From Clostridium sp. CAG:169 (GTDB lineage Bacteria > Bacillota > Clostridia > Oscillospirales > Ruminococcaceae): a DNA stretch of 15,867 nucleotides. Shown one piece after another: positions 7,137 to 15,395 of this stretch. The DNA is taken from positions 1 to 15,867 of the forward strand of contig FR880154.1 in NCBI GenBank assembly GCA_000435195.1, written 5' to 3'. Both the position numbers and the translations under genes were made by a program. Position 1 is the stretch's first letter. Each line of letters begins with the position of its first letter. The notes under the pieces were generated by a model, which searched no databases, had not been told where the DNA came from, and was given only the letters and a program-made list of their open reading frames with translations.

Positions 7137-9831
7137 GTATTTGCGCCTCCTCAGCAGGTAATGTGAATGTAAACACTGTTCCATGTGGTATGTTATCGGA
7201 AACAGAAATCGTACCGCCATGTGCATGGATAATCGATTTGCACAACGACAGTCCCAATCCTAAGCTACGCCGGCTATCTGCAATCTTATTCGCACCACTA
7301 TAAAACATATCGAACACTTTTGGTTTCAGCTCATCTGGAATTCCTTCCCCATCATCTGCTACAGTAACAATCACATGCTCGTCTTGCTTCCTTGTTTTTA
7401 TCTGAATATGCGAGCCTTTTGGAGTATACTTAATGGCATTGTCTACAATATTGATAATGACCTGAACGATCAGTCTGGCGTCTATTTTAGCAAGGATAAA
7501 ATCTTCTTCATGTTCTACCGTAATGCAATGCTCTACACTTTTACGATTTACATGGTGCAATGCCTCCGCAATTACTTCATCTATCAAATTTGCAGACGCA
7601 CGAATATTCAACCGCCCTTCCTCTATCCGAGTAACGGCGAGAAGATTTTCCACAAGATTAATCAACCACATGGAATCGTCGTAAATATCGGTGTATAGCT
7701 GGAGCTTGGTATCTTCGTCAAAGGATTTTCCGTTTGACAAAAGATTGCTGGCATTGCCGGAAATAGAAGTCAGGGGAGTGCGAAGGTCATGGGAAATCGC
7801 CCGTAGAAGATTTGCCCGAAGCTGTTCATTTCTGGCAAGAATTGCCGCTTCCTCTTTCTCCCTGGCGTTTTTCTCATTTTCCAGTGACATTGCACACTCA
7901 CCAAGAATTGAAAGCAAAATGCTGTTCTCAAAAGCATCCAGAGGCTGTTGGCCAATGACGATTCCCACCACACCGTACACTCTGTCCATAATCCGGACAG
8001 CAAGATAAAGGCATTTTGCATCAGAAAGTGTATCTGTGGTAGCGCCTGCATGTTTGTTGTTTTTCAAAACCCACTTTGCCACCCCTTGTTCATTTACAGA
8101 TAGGCAGCTGTTATCCAAAACATTCCCGTCCGGTGAAAAAGTACGCGCTTCTCCAAGCAAGCCATTTTCTACAGGATAAAACACAATCCCCCTCCCAAGC
8201 AGCTTGACAAGCTGCCTTGATGTGGCAGAAATAATATCCTCTTGATTTTTTTCCTGCTGCAAAATCTGATTCGTGTCAAATAAAACCTTGGTGCGATATG
8301 CAGCCTGTGCGGATTGTTTTGCATGATTCTTGAGTTGTGTGGCAAGAGAACCTGTCAGGAGTGCCGCAAGAAACATGATAATAAAGGTAACTGGATATCC
8401 CTGATCGTATGCTTCCAATGAAAATCTCGGAACGGTAAATAAAAAATTAAATAGCAAAACGCTCACGATGGAAGAAATGAGGCTGTAAATCCAGTGTGTT
8501 GTGATAGCCGAAGTAAGCAGCACTCCCAGGACATACACCGTAATGATATTAGCTTCGGCAAACCCTAATTTCTGAAATAGAAACCCGATGCCACTTGCAG
8601 CAAGCAAAATACCGATACTTTTTGCAAGATCGGCTGGCGAATATACCAGGTGCCTGATTCCCTTTGCTTTTTTTGCATAGTAGGAAACAGGGGCAGAAGT
8701 TGTATCGGGAATAATATACACATCTAAATTGGGGGCATAGGCAATCAGCTTTTCTGTCAGTGTAGGTTTGCTGAATAAATGCTTTTTCGCAGCTACACTT
8801 CGTCCGATCACAATTTTTGATACACCGGAAAGTCTAGCAAATTCTGCAACTTGTAAGGGAATATCATCGCCATATACAGTTTCTATCTTTGCCCCTAATT
8901 GTCTGGCAAGATGCACATTATCCTGAAGTCTTTTTTTATCTTCCACTTTCATAGCAGAAAAAGCTGGTGTTTCTACAAATAATGCCGTAAAATCACTGCG
9001 GAAAGCATTTGCCATTCTTGCGGCAGTCCGGATTAATTTTGCGTTGGAGGGAGAGGAAGAAAGACACACAAGAATATGCTCATCGGTATGATAATCACCA
9101 TGACTTTTGATTCTGCTGTTTTCAGTCAGGATATTTACCCGATCTGCACAGCGGCGCAGTGCAATTTCCCGAAGGGCTGTTAAATTTTCTACAGTAAAAA
9201 AGTTATTTACTGCCCGCTTTGCCTGGGATTCCCGATAAACATTTCCCTCTTTCAACCGTTCGATCAGCTCCTGAGGTTCAATATCCACAAGCTCTACCTG
9301 ATCAGCCTGATCAAAAATGGAGTCAGGGATGCGTTCACGCACAAAAACGCCGGTAATAGAAGCAACCATATCATTCAGACTTTCGATATGTTGTACATTA
9401 ACTGTAGTATACACATCAATTCCGGCATATAACAGCTCTTTTATATCCTGATAGCGTTTTGCATGGCGGCTGCCGTCGGCATTTGTATGAGCCAGCTCAT
9501 CTACAAGAATCAACTGCGGCTTTCTTTGAAGGGCTGCATCAATATCAAATTCCCGGAGGGTAATCCCGTTGTATGGAACACTTTTACTCGGAAGCACTTC
9601 CAGACCATGCAAAAGAGCAGCTGTTTTGGGTCGTGCATGAGGTTCGATATATCCGGCAATCACATCAATTCCACGCTGCTTTGCCTCATGAGCCGCTTTC
9701 AGCATAGCATAGGTTTTTCCGACTCCAGCGGCGTATCCGAAAAATATTTTCAAATGTCCTCTGGTTTTATCTCGTTCTTCCTCTTGAATCGCTTTCAAAA
9801 GTTTATCAGCCATAAGATTATTCTCACTCAC
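7129..9831 (-). CDS. kdpD: KdpD, K+/turgor sensor histidine kinase
   Basis: This 900-residue protein has the complete KdpD layout. The N-terminal KdpD domain has the Walker A motif GYAAGVGKT (32-40) and DELAH (111-115). A universal-stress-protein domain covers about 250-375. Four membrane helices lie at about 403-420, 428-445, 448-465 and 480-497, and a GAF-like region follows at about 515-640. The kinase core has the H-box ISHDLRTPLTS (phosphoacceptor His681), N-box NIVDNAIKYTPKG (about 794-806), DDGEGIP (826-832) and GLGLSLCK. The USP domain shows S258-x-S260, 20 residues, then FTALF, matching the c-di-AMP-binding motif described for S. aureus KdpD with Phe for the final Tyr. The GTG at 9831 is preferred over the ATG at 9813 because AGAGGTG lies 8 bases before it. 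The gene has its own promoter with KdpE-like boxes and overlaps kdpE. Confidence 0.96.
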   Translation of the reverse strand: MSENNLMADKLLKAIQEEERDKTRGHLKIFFGYAAGVGKTYAMLKAAHEAKQRGIDVIAGYIEPHARPKTAALLHGLEVLPSKSVPYNGITLREFDIDAALQRKPQLILVDELAHTNADGSRHAKRYQDIKELLYAGIDVYTTVNVQHIESLNDMVASITGVFVRERIPDSIFDQADQVELVDIEPQELIERLKEGNVYRESQAKRAVNNFFTVENLTALREIALRRCADRVNILTENSRIKSHGDYHTDEHILVCLSSSPSNAKLIRTAARMANAFRSDFTALFVETPAFSAMKVEDKKRLQDNVHLARQLGAKIETVYGDDIPLQVAEFARLSGVSKIVIGRSVAAKKHLFSKPTLTEKLIAYAPNLDVYIIPDTTSAPVSYYAKKAKGIRHLVYSPADLAKSIGILLAASGIGFLFQKLGFAEANIITVYVLGVLLTSAITTHWIYSLISSIVSVLLFNFLFTVPRFSLEAYDQGYPVTFIIMFLAALLTGSLATQLKNHAKQSAQAAYRTKVLFDTNQILQQEKNQEDIISATSRQLVKLLGRGIVFYPVENGLLGEARTFSPDGNVLDNSCLSVNEQGVAKWVLKNNKHAGATTDTLSDAKCLYLAVRIMDRVYGVVGIVIGQQPLDAFENSILLSILGECAMSLENEKNAREKEEAAILARNEQLRANLLRAISHDLRTPLTSISGNASNLLSNGKSFDEDTKLQLYTDIYDDSMWLINLVENLLAVTRIEEGRLNIRASANLIDEVIAEALHHVNRKSVEHCITVEHEEDFILAKIDARLIVQVIINIVDNAIKYTPKGSHIQIKTRKQDEHVIVTVADDGEGIPDELKPKVFDMFYSGANKIADSRRSLGLGLSLCKSIIHAHGGTISVSDNIPHGTVFTFTLPAEEAQIHE

Positions 9832-9857
9832 AAGTTCTCACCTCTTATCATTACATT

Positions 9858-9922
9858 AGTTTAGCCTATATCCCATTAAGTTGCAAAAAGGATCTGAATA
9901 CAGACATTAAGGTTGCATAAAG
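9858..9922 (-). promoter_or_regulatory. kdpDE promoter with two KdpE-like direct-repeat boxes
   Basis: The minus strand carries TTGCAA (9881-9886), a 17-base spacer and TAAACT (9858-9863), giving a start about 20 bases before the kdpD GTG. Two boxes of the kdp-wide repeat are present: CTTTATG-CAAC-CTTAATG (9905-9922), and a weaker CTTTTTG-CAA-CTTAATG (9874-9890) that overlaps the -35. The 11-base phasing of the first suits tandem binding by an OmpR/PhoB-family regulator. Autoregulation by KdpE is inferred. Confidence 0.6.
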
Positions 9923-9963
9923 ATTATACAATATAACGGTCTTTTTTTCAAACCAGCTAAATT

Positions 9964-10449
9964 CTAAGCGATTGCATCACAGAATTTATCATATTGCTTT
10001 AACAGTTCGACAAACTGATTTAATTCCCGTTTATATAGATCTCTTTTCCATAATACTTTTATCATAATCGGAGTTGTATCAATCGGATTAATAGGAATGT
10101 CAATTACGAATGTACTTAAAGAATTGCGCTTCAACATAATAAGTGCAGACGAGTATTCTTCCTTTTGAATTTCCTGACAATCCGCTGCAACAAATCTTAA
10201 ATCAAAATTATTTTCTGTCAAGCCTTCCTGTATCTCATGTATATTTCCAGTCATGAAATATATATCGCAATCCGGATTTGTTTTAGAAAATTCTTCCAGC
10301 AAATCAGATAAGGAACCAGCTATGGAAGAATCCTCCATAGCTATACGAAGGGCAGAGGTGTGTTCCATCACTTCCAGCCGACTGTAATTATCGTTTAAGA
10401 AATGATCTACCTTATCCATGATATAAAAACCAAAGGCAAACATTGCCAC
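9964..10449 (-). CDS. Membrane-anchored protein resembling a LysR effector-binding domain, between kdpC and kdpD (5' end uncertain)
   Basis: From the GTG at 10449 the frame gives 161 residues. Apart from a short hydrophobic N-terminus it resembles the two-lobed effector-binding domain of LysR-type regulators (HTSALRIAMEDSSIAGSLSDLL ahead of DCDIYFM, near the end PIMIKVLWKR and NQFVELLKQY). No DNA-binding HTH is present. The frame is open upstream to a TGA at about 10501, and those codons add EIILIGAVV to complete a membrane helix. The GTG therefore probably cuts the helix. Two alternatives fit: an unusual ATT start after AAGAAGG, or one extra A in the GAAAG tract near 10490 that breaks a frame starting at ATG 10525 (MKEIQVALRSLQLR, then RRKEIILIG). 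With a basic N-terminus the sensor-like domain would face outward. It could be a modulator of Kdp signalling or a decayed gene. Confidence 0.55.
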   Translation of the reverse strand: MAMFAFGFYIMDKVDHFLNDNYSRLEVMEHTSALRIAMEDSSIAGSLSDLLEEFSKTNPDCDIYFMTGNIHEIQEGLTENNFDLRFVAADCQEIQKEEYSSALIMLKRNSLSTFVIDIPINPIDTTPIMIKVLWKRDLYKRELNQFVELLKQYDKFCDAIA

Positions 10450-10537
10450 GACTGCACCTATTAAAATAATTTCTTTCCTTCTTTCGCAGCTGCAAGGACC
10501 TCAAAGCCACCTGTATTTCTTTCATTTTATCTTTATT

Positions 10538-10588
10538 TTTATAAAATGTGTATGAGTAAACATTGAAACGCATTAAGATTGTATAAAG
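10538..10588 (-). promoter_or_regulatory. Candidate KdpE-controlled promoter upstream of the LysR-effector-like gene
   Basis: On the minus strand CTTTATA-CAAT-CTTAATG (10571-10588) repeats with 11-base phasing, and a third half-site TTCAATG follows (10561-10567). TATAAA (10538-10543) lies 17 bases beyond TCAATG (10561-10566), so the -35 position falls inside the third half-site. This resembles an activator-dependent promoter. The predicted start is only a few bases before the ATG at 10525. Confidence 0.45.
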
Positions 10589-10615
10589 GGCAGGAAAAGA
10601 TTTTTCCTGCCCTTT
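10585..10615 (-). terminator. Hairpin after kdpC, probable partial terminator or processing site
   Basis: A perfect 14-bp inverted repeat (10585-10598 with 10602-10615, core GGGCAGG/CCTGCCC) with a 3-base loop sits about 23 bases after the kdpC stop. The tail on the minus strand is only TTTAT, so termination is probably incomplete. It separates the structural genes from the LysR-effector-like gene and kdpDE, which have their own promoters. Confidence 0.6.
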
Positions 10616-10637
10616 AACATCTCATCCTGCCATCTTT

Positions 10638-11297
10638 TCAGTTTTGAAGCAATCCCATTGCTGTACCAAGTTCAATGTTCACTTTTACTACATTCACAGT
10701 TTCCTCTCCAAATACTCCTAACAGCTTACCGGTAGTATGATTCTCTATGATTTTACGCACCTGATCTTCCTCCAACCCAGAAGCAGCTACAATACGAGGA
10801 ATCTGGATTTCAGCTGCCTTTGGAGAAATATGAGGGTCAAGACCGGAGCCGGAAGCCGTCAGCAAGTCAGTAGGAATATCCTCCGGCTTTACATCCGGAT
10901 TTTTTTCCAGAAAAAGTGCCATATCTGCTTCCACTCGTTCTACAAGCTCAGGATTAGACGGCGCATAGTTATTAGAGCCGGAACCAATTCCGGAAAATTC
11001 CGTTCCGTCCTGATAAGTTTGAGTTCCATCCGCATTTTCTACGTATACATTGTAATGATAAGCAGACGGTCGGCTCCACAAATAATAATCTTCTGTAAAT
11101 TCCTGCCCTACATTCTCTGCTGCCACTGCCTTACCGTTTATCTCTATCAAACTGCCTTCAGCCTGATGCGGGAAAAGAATCGCAGAAATGCCGGAAAGTA
11201 AAAGCGGAAAAAGCAGTCCGCAAAGCAACATCAGCACCAGAGATACGCCAAAGGCTTGTCTTGTATAATGCAACATTCCTTTTATATTCTCTTTCAT
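10638..11297 (-). CDS. kdpC: KdpC, K+-transporting ATPase subunit C
   Basis: This 219-residue subunit has one N-terminal membrane helix (about 14-38, SLVLMLLCGLLFPLLLSG) followed by an extracytoplasmic domain. Typical KdpC blocks are YYLWSRPSAYHYN (about 71-83), the Asn/Ser-rich GSGSNNYAPSNPEL, TASGSGLDPHIS and the C-terminal VNVVKVNIELG. In the KdpFABC complex it contacts KdpA and is thought to help assembly and K+ affinity. It follows kdpB by 17 bases; AGGAGG lies about 10 bases before the ATG and overlaps the kdpB 3' end region. Length is within the usual 190-220 residues and nothing essential appears to be missing. Confidence 0.95.
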   Translation of the reverse strand: MKENIKGMLHYTRQAFGVSLVLMLLCGLLFPLLLSGISAILFPHQAEGSLIEINGKAVAAENVGQEFTEDYYLWSRPSAYHYNVYVENADGTQTYQDGTEFSGIGSGSNNYAPSNPELVERVEADMALFLEKNPDVKPEDIPTDLLTASGSGLDPHISPKAAEIQIPRIVAASGLEEDQVRKIIENHTTGKLLGVFGEETVNVVKVNIELGTAMGLLQN

Positions 11298-11314
11298 GAA
11301 TAATCAACCTCCTA

Positions 11315-13369
11315 TTACAGTCCCAGCGGTGCCAACAATGGGTGAATGATCATATCAATTAACTTAATACCCACAAAAGGTGTAATGACACCGCCAACAC
11401 CAAAAATCATCATATTCCGCAACAGCATTTTCCCTGAAGACATGGGACGATATTTTACGCCTTTCATTGCCAGTGGGATCAGACACGGTATGATAATCGC
11501 ATTGAAAATCAAAGCGGAGAGGATGGCGCTGTATGTCGTAGCCAAATGCATGATATTAAGAACCCCTAATTCAGGGATCGCCATCATAAACATCGCCGGA
11601 ATAATAGCAAAATACTTTGCTATATCATTGGCAATGGAAAAGGTAGTTAAGCTTCCCCTTGTAATCAGAAGCTGCTTACCAATCTCCACGACTTCCAGAA
11701 TTTTTGTAGGATCGGAATCCAAATCCACCATATTGGCAGCCTCTTTTGCCGCTGTTGTACCACTGTTCATGGCGAGTCCTACATTCGCCTGTGCCAGTGC
11801 CGGAGCATCGTTTGTACCATCTCCGGTCATAGCCACGATTTTTCCTTCAGCCTGCTCTTTCTTAATAACTTCTATCTTATCCTCCGGCTTACATTCTGCG
11901 ATAAAACCATCAACACCGGCTTCCTTTGCAATAGTGGCGGCAGTCAGCGGATTATCTCCGGTACACATAATTGTCTTGATACCAATGGCTCTCAGCCGTT
12001 CAAATCGTTCCGCCATTCCCGCTTTTACCGTATCTTTCAGATAAATAACTCCTAAAATACGATTATTTTCACAGACTGTCAGGGGCGTTCCTCCAAGAGA
12101 AGAAATTTTTTCCACTTCTTCTCGTAAATTTTTGGGAATATGCCCCCCCTGTTCTTTTACATAATTCTCTATTGCATCTGCCGCACCTTTTCGGATTTTT
12201 GTTCCGTTAGGAAGATCCACACCGCTCATACGGGTTTGTGCGGTAAACTCGATAAAGTTAGAACCGGGTGTTTCCGTGCTGTTGTCACCCATACGGTGAG
12301 CAAGTTCCAGCGTAGATTTTCCCTCCGGCGTGTCATCATGAAGGCAGGTCAGTGCCGCACAGCGAATCAGCTCGCTGCGGTCTGCACCATCTACCGGGAA
12401 GAAATCGGCCGCCAGACGGTTTCCGTAGGTAATCGTACCAGTTTTATCAAGAATCATGGTATCCACATCACCACAGGCTTCTACTGCTTTACCAGACATG
12501 GCGATTACATTGAAGCGAGTCACTCGATCCATACCGGCAATCCCGATTGCTGAAAGCAAACCGCCAATGGTCGTAGGGATCAGGCAAACAGCCAGGGCAA
12601 TCAGCGTCGAAATCTGAAGCTGAACGCCGGAATATACTGCCATCGGATAAAGGGTAACAATCACAATTAAAAAGATAATCGTCAAAGAAACCAGTAAGGT
12701 ATTGAGCGCAATCTCGTTGGGCGTTTTTTTACGGGAAGCACCTTCTACCAGTGCAATCATACGATCCAGAAAGCTGTTGCCGGGATCAGAAGTAATGCGG
12801 ATTTTCAACCAGTCTGAAACCACGGTTGTACCTCCGGTAACGGAGCAAAAGTCTCCGCCGGACTCTCTGACAACCGGAGCCGATTCACCTGTAATAGCGG
12901 ATTCATCCACAGAAGCGACTCCTTCGATTACCTCACCATCACCGGGGATAATTTCTCCGGCAGAAACCAGAACAACATCATTCTTTTTCAGCTCGCTGGA
13001 TCGGATATCTGTTGTAGAACCGTCCGAACCGAGCAGATGCGCCGTGGTATCTTTTTGCGTCTTTTTCAGGCTTGCCGCCTGTGCCTTGCCTCGGCCTTCA
13101 GCCACAGATTCGGCGAAGTTGGCGAACAATACGGTCACGAACAACACCACGCAGACAATGATGTTATATATCCTGAGATTGCTGGTTGCTATATCGCCAA
13201 ACAAACCTGGAAAGAAAGAAAGCAGCAGAGTGATAAAGCAGCCTACTTCCACCACGAACATCACCGGATTTTTCATCATATATCGTGGATTCAGCTTTAC
13301 AAAGGAACCGATGACCGCCTGATGGAAGATTTCCGGCGTTATCAATTTTTTTGTTTGTTTTTTACTCAT
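11315..13369 (-). CDS. kdpB: KdpB, catalytic P-type ATPase subunit
   Basis: This 684-residue subunit hydrolyses ATP to drive high-affinity K+ uptake. It shows the actuator motif TGES (160-163), the phosphorylation motif DKTGT with aspartate D308, the nucleotide-domain GGTPL (about 426-430), the hinge TGDGTNDAP (515-523) and membrane helices at about 33-55, 65-85, 225-243, 252-275, 588-612, 613-635 and 655-680. The serine of TGES (S163) corresponds to the residue whose phosphorylation inhibits E. coli KdpB. The 15-base gap to kdpA contains AAGGAGG, which overlaps the kdpA stop codon, so translation is coupled. It works with KdpA (channel-like K+ path), KdpC and KdpF. Length matches the family and no damage is visible. 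Confidence 0.97.
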   Translation of the reverse strand: MSKKQTKKLITPEIFHQAVIGSFVKLNPRYMMKNPVMFVVEVGCFITLLLSFFPGLFGDIATSNLRIYNIIVCVVLFVTVLFANFAESVAEGRGKAQAASLKKTQKDTTAHLLGSDGSTTDIRSSELKKNDVVLVSAGEIIPGDGEVIEGVASVDESAITGESAPVVRESGGDFCSVTGGTTVVSDWLKIRITSDPGNSFLDRMIALVEGASRKKTPNEIALNTLLVSLTIIFLIVIVTLYPMAVYSGVQLQISTLIALAVCLIPTTIGGLLSAIGIAGMDRVTRFNVIAMSGKAVEACGDVDTMILDKTGTITYGNRLAADFFPVDGADRSELIRCAALTCLHDDTPEGKSTLELAHRMGDNSTETPGSNFIEFTAQTRMSGVDLPNGTKIRKGAADAIENYVKEQGGHIPKNLREEVEKISSLGGTPLTVCENNRILGVIYLKDTVKAGMAERFERLRAIGIKTIMCTGDNPLTAATIAKEAGVDGFIAECKPEDKIEVIKKEQAEGKIVAMTGDGTNDAPALAQANVGLAMNSGTTAAKEAANMVDLDSDPTKILEVVEIGKQLLITRGSLTTFSIANDIAKYFAIIPAMFMMAIPELGVLNIMHLATTYSAILSALIFNAIIIPCLIPLAMKGVKYRPMSSGKMLLRNMMIFGVGGVITPFVGIKLIDMIIHPLLAPLGL

Positions 13370-13384
13370 ATTCGTTTTGCCTCC

Positions 13385-15148
13385 TTACGCCCATAGTGTC
13401 AGATGCTCTGCAATCGGACCGAGAGCCAGCACCGGGAAAAATGTCAGCGCCGCAAAAATATAAACGACAACGACAAGAATAATCGGAAATGCAGCCGTAT
13501 CTGTATGCAGGGAACCGACGGAGTCATTTACAAATTTTTTCTTCATAAACGAACCTGCGATTGCAAGCTGGATCACAATGGACAAGTATCGTCCAAAGAA
13601 CATGGCAAGACCGGTGGTAATATTCCAGAACATGGTATTGTCTGCCAGTCCTTCAAAGCCGGAGCCATTATTGGCTGCTGATGAAGTAAATTCATAAAGC
13701 ACCTGGGACAGTCCATGAAAGCCAGGATTCGTAATGCCTTCCAAACCAGCCTGTGTCCCTACCGCTAAAGCGGAAAATGCCAAAATCAAAAACGGATGGA
13801 TAATGATACAAAGGGCAGTGAGCTTCATTTCACGGCCTTCAATTTTTTTACCCAGATATTCCGGTGTCCGTCCGATCATCAAGCCACAGATAAAGACTGC
13901 TAAAATTGCATATATGATCATGTTCATTAAACCGACACCTTTACCGCCGAACACCACATTGAGCATCATGTGCAAAAGTGGGATCATACCGCCCAGTGGT
14001 GTTAGGGTATCATGCATATTATTGACTGTACCGGTAGTAAAAGAGGTAGTCGTGGTTGTAAACATTGCTGATTGTGCAATGCCAAACCGAACCTCCTTGC
14101 CTTCCATACTTCCCATCGACTGAGACAATCCAGCTTCTGCCAATGCTGGATTTCCTTGAGATTCTGCCCAGAAGCAAACGCCCAGACCAATCACAAAAAG
14201 AATACTCATCGCAGCAAAAATGGTTCTGCCCTCCCTACCAAAGAAACGGGCAGTAAAACTGCGGGAATCTACGCCGCTGCGAACTGTAAAAGCTGTACTG
14301 CCTGCCTGTGCCTCACATTTGCGGTCACGAACCATTTTACCGAATGTGATTACACAAGCGCCGGGAAGCAGCATCATGGAATACAACTCAATCAGGTTGG
14401 TAAGAATCGTAGGATTTTCTATAGGTGTAGCAGAGTTTGCACCGATAAATCCGCCGCCATTGGTTCCCAAATGTTTGATAATTTCCAGAGCAGCGACCGG
14501 ACCCTGTGCGATAATCTGTTTGGCACCCTCAATGGTATCTACAATCACATTGCCGCTGAAGTTCTGCGGAACACCCTGCCAGACAAGAAGCAAACCGCCA
14601 ATGATGGAAAACGGAAGCAGTACACGAGTGATGATCCGGACCAGATCCGAATAAAAGTTTCCTACGTTATTTTTGCTTTTTCCAGCCAACCCACGGATAA
14701 AAGCAACACAGGCAGCATATCCGCTGGCTGCGGAAACAAACATCATAAAGGTAATGACCAGCATCTGGGAGAGATAACTCAGACCGGATTCCCCTGAATA
14801 ATGCTGAAGGTTGGTATTTGTCATAAAGCTAATAATCGTATTAAACGATAAGGATTCCTCCATAGAGCCTACACCGTTGGGATTGAAAATGGGAATACTT
14901 TGAATCCTCAAAATCATATACCCCAGTAAAATCATAACTGCGTTTGTACCAAGCAAAGCCAGGGCATATTTTTTCCAATCCATCTTTTTGTGTGGGTCAA
15001 TGCCGCTTATCTTATAAATCACATCATCCACACGATTCAATACCGGATCGGCAAAGGTATGTTTTCCGGCGGCAATATGATATAAATAGCTGCCTACCGG
15101 AATGACCATAATCAAATAAATGAGAATCGTCAACACAAGTTGAAGCAT
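13385..15148 (-). CDS. kdpA: KdpA, K+-binding/translocating subunit
   Basis: This 587-residue membrane protein has about ten helices and the four degenerate K+-channel-like selectivity loops of KdpA: TNTNLQHY (110-117), GTNGGGF (228-234), TTGTVNNMHD (371-380) and SSAANNGSGFEG (489-500). It is slightly longer than E. coli KdpA (557). It selects K+ and passes it to the KdpB pump. The ATG at 15148 has AAAGGAGG 8 bases upstream and follows kdpF by 21 bases. The operon order F-A-B-C is the classical one. Confidence 0.97.
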   Translation of the reverse strand: MLQLVLTILIYLIMVIPVGSYLYHIAAGKHTFADPVLNRVDDVIYKISGIDPHKKMDWKKYALALLGTNAVMILLGYMILRIQSIPIFNPNGVGSMEESLSFNTIISFMTNTNLQHYSGESGLSYLSQMLVITFMMFVSAASGYAACVAFIRGLAGKSKNNVGNFYSDLVRIITRVLLPFSIIGGLLLVWQGVPQNFSGNVIVDTIEGAKQIIAQGPVAALEIIKHLGTNGGGFIGANSATPIENPTILTNLIELYSMMLLPGACVITFGKMVRDRKCEAQAGSTAFTVRSGVDSRSFTARFFGREGRTIFAAMSILFVIGLGVCFWAESQGNPALAEAGLSQSMGSMEGKEVRFGIAQSAMFTTTTTSFTTGTVNNMHDTLTPLGGMIPLLHMMLNVVFGGKGVGLMNMIIYAILAVFICGLMIGRTPEYLGKKIEGREMKLTALCIIIHPFLILAFSALAVGTQAGLEGITNPGFHGLSQVLYEFTSSAANNGSGFEGLADNTMFWNITTGLAMFFGRYLSIVIQLAIAGSFMKKKFVNDSVGSLHTDTAAFPIILVVVVYIFAALTFFPVLALGPIAEHLTLWA

Positions 15149-15169
15149 CGTTTTTTCCTCCTTTACATA

Positions 15170-15250
15170 TTAGAATTTTTCCGGGTGAACCAATGCGTAC
15201 ACCAAATAGCCACCCATTAAGAGGACAATACCTCCAAGTACATACATCAT
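15170..15250 (-). CDS. kdpF: KdpF, small stabilising membrane subunit
   Basis: This 26-codon gene encodes a single membrane helix ending in the KdpF signature GYLVYALVHPEKF. E. coli KdpF has a comparable YLVYAL core, and the PEKF-like ending is common in the family. KdpF stabilises the KdpABC complex at the KdpA surface. The start is ATG 15250; a second ATG follows at once (15247) and could be used instead. AAGGAGA lies about 8 bases before it. It sits 21 bases before kdpA and 16 bases after a further small membrane gene. Confidence 0.9.
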   Translation of the reverse strand: MMYVLGGIVLLMGGYLVYALVHPEKF

Positions 15251-15266
15251 AAAAACAATCTCCTTC

Positions 15267-15365
15267 CTATTCGTTTTGATCGACCTGTTTCTGACACCAA
15301 TGAATCAACAATGCAATCGATCCACAGCAAGCACCTAAAAGAAGCAGCATCCAAATATCAAGCAT
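15267..15365 (-). CDS. 32-residue single-helix membrane peptide preceding kdpF
   Basis: The first gene of the kdpFABC transcript is a 32-codon frame beginning MLDIWMLLLLGACCG. It has one hydrophobic helix (about 4-21) and ends in a polar tail HWCQKQVDQNE. The ATG is preceded by GAGGAGG with an 8-base spacer, as strong as any site in the operon, and the stop lies 16 bases before kdpF. Position and spacing argue for a real protein. By analogy with KdpF it may be an extra small subunit, or a regulator of the complex. I do not recognise a named family; the Trp-Cys followed by a charged tail is its most distinctive feature. Confidence 0.7.
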   Translation of the reverse strand: MLDIWMLLLLGACCGSIALLIHWCQKQVDQNE

Positions 15366-15395
15366 TTTTATTTCCTCCTCTAATCTGATTTCCCC

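Noticed and set aside
9813..9831. ATG at 9813 as kdpD start
   Set aside because: No ribosome binding site at suitable distance; GTG 9831 has AGAGGTG 8 bases upstream.
9964..10449. Call as a complete LysR-type transcription regulator
   Set aside because: No winged helix-turn-helix can be found in any frame upstream; only an effector-domain-like part with a hydrophobic N-terminus exists.
11346..12044. 232-codon frame on the plus strand inside kdpB, and similar plus-strand frames across kdpA/kdpD
   Set aside because: These are antisense shadows of well-supported kdp genes without ribosome binding sites or recognisable domains.
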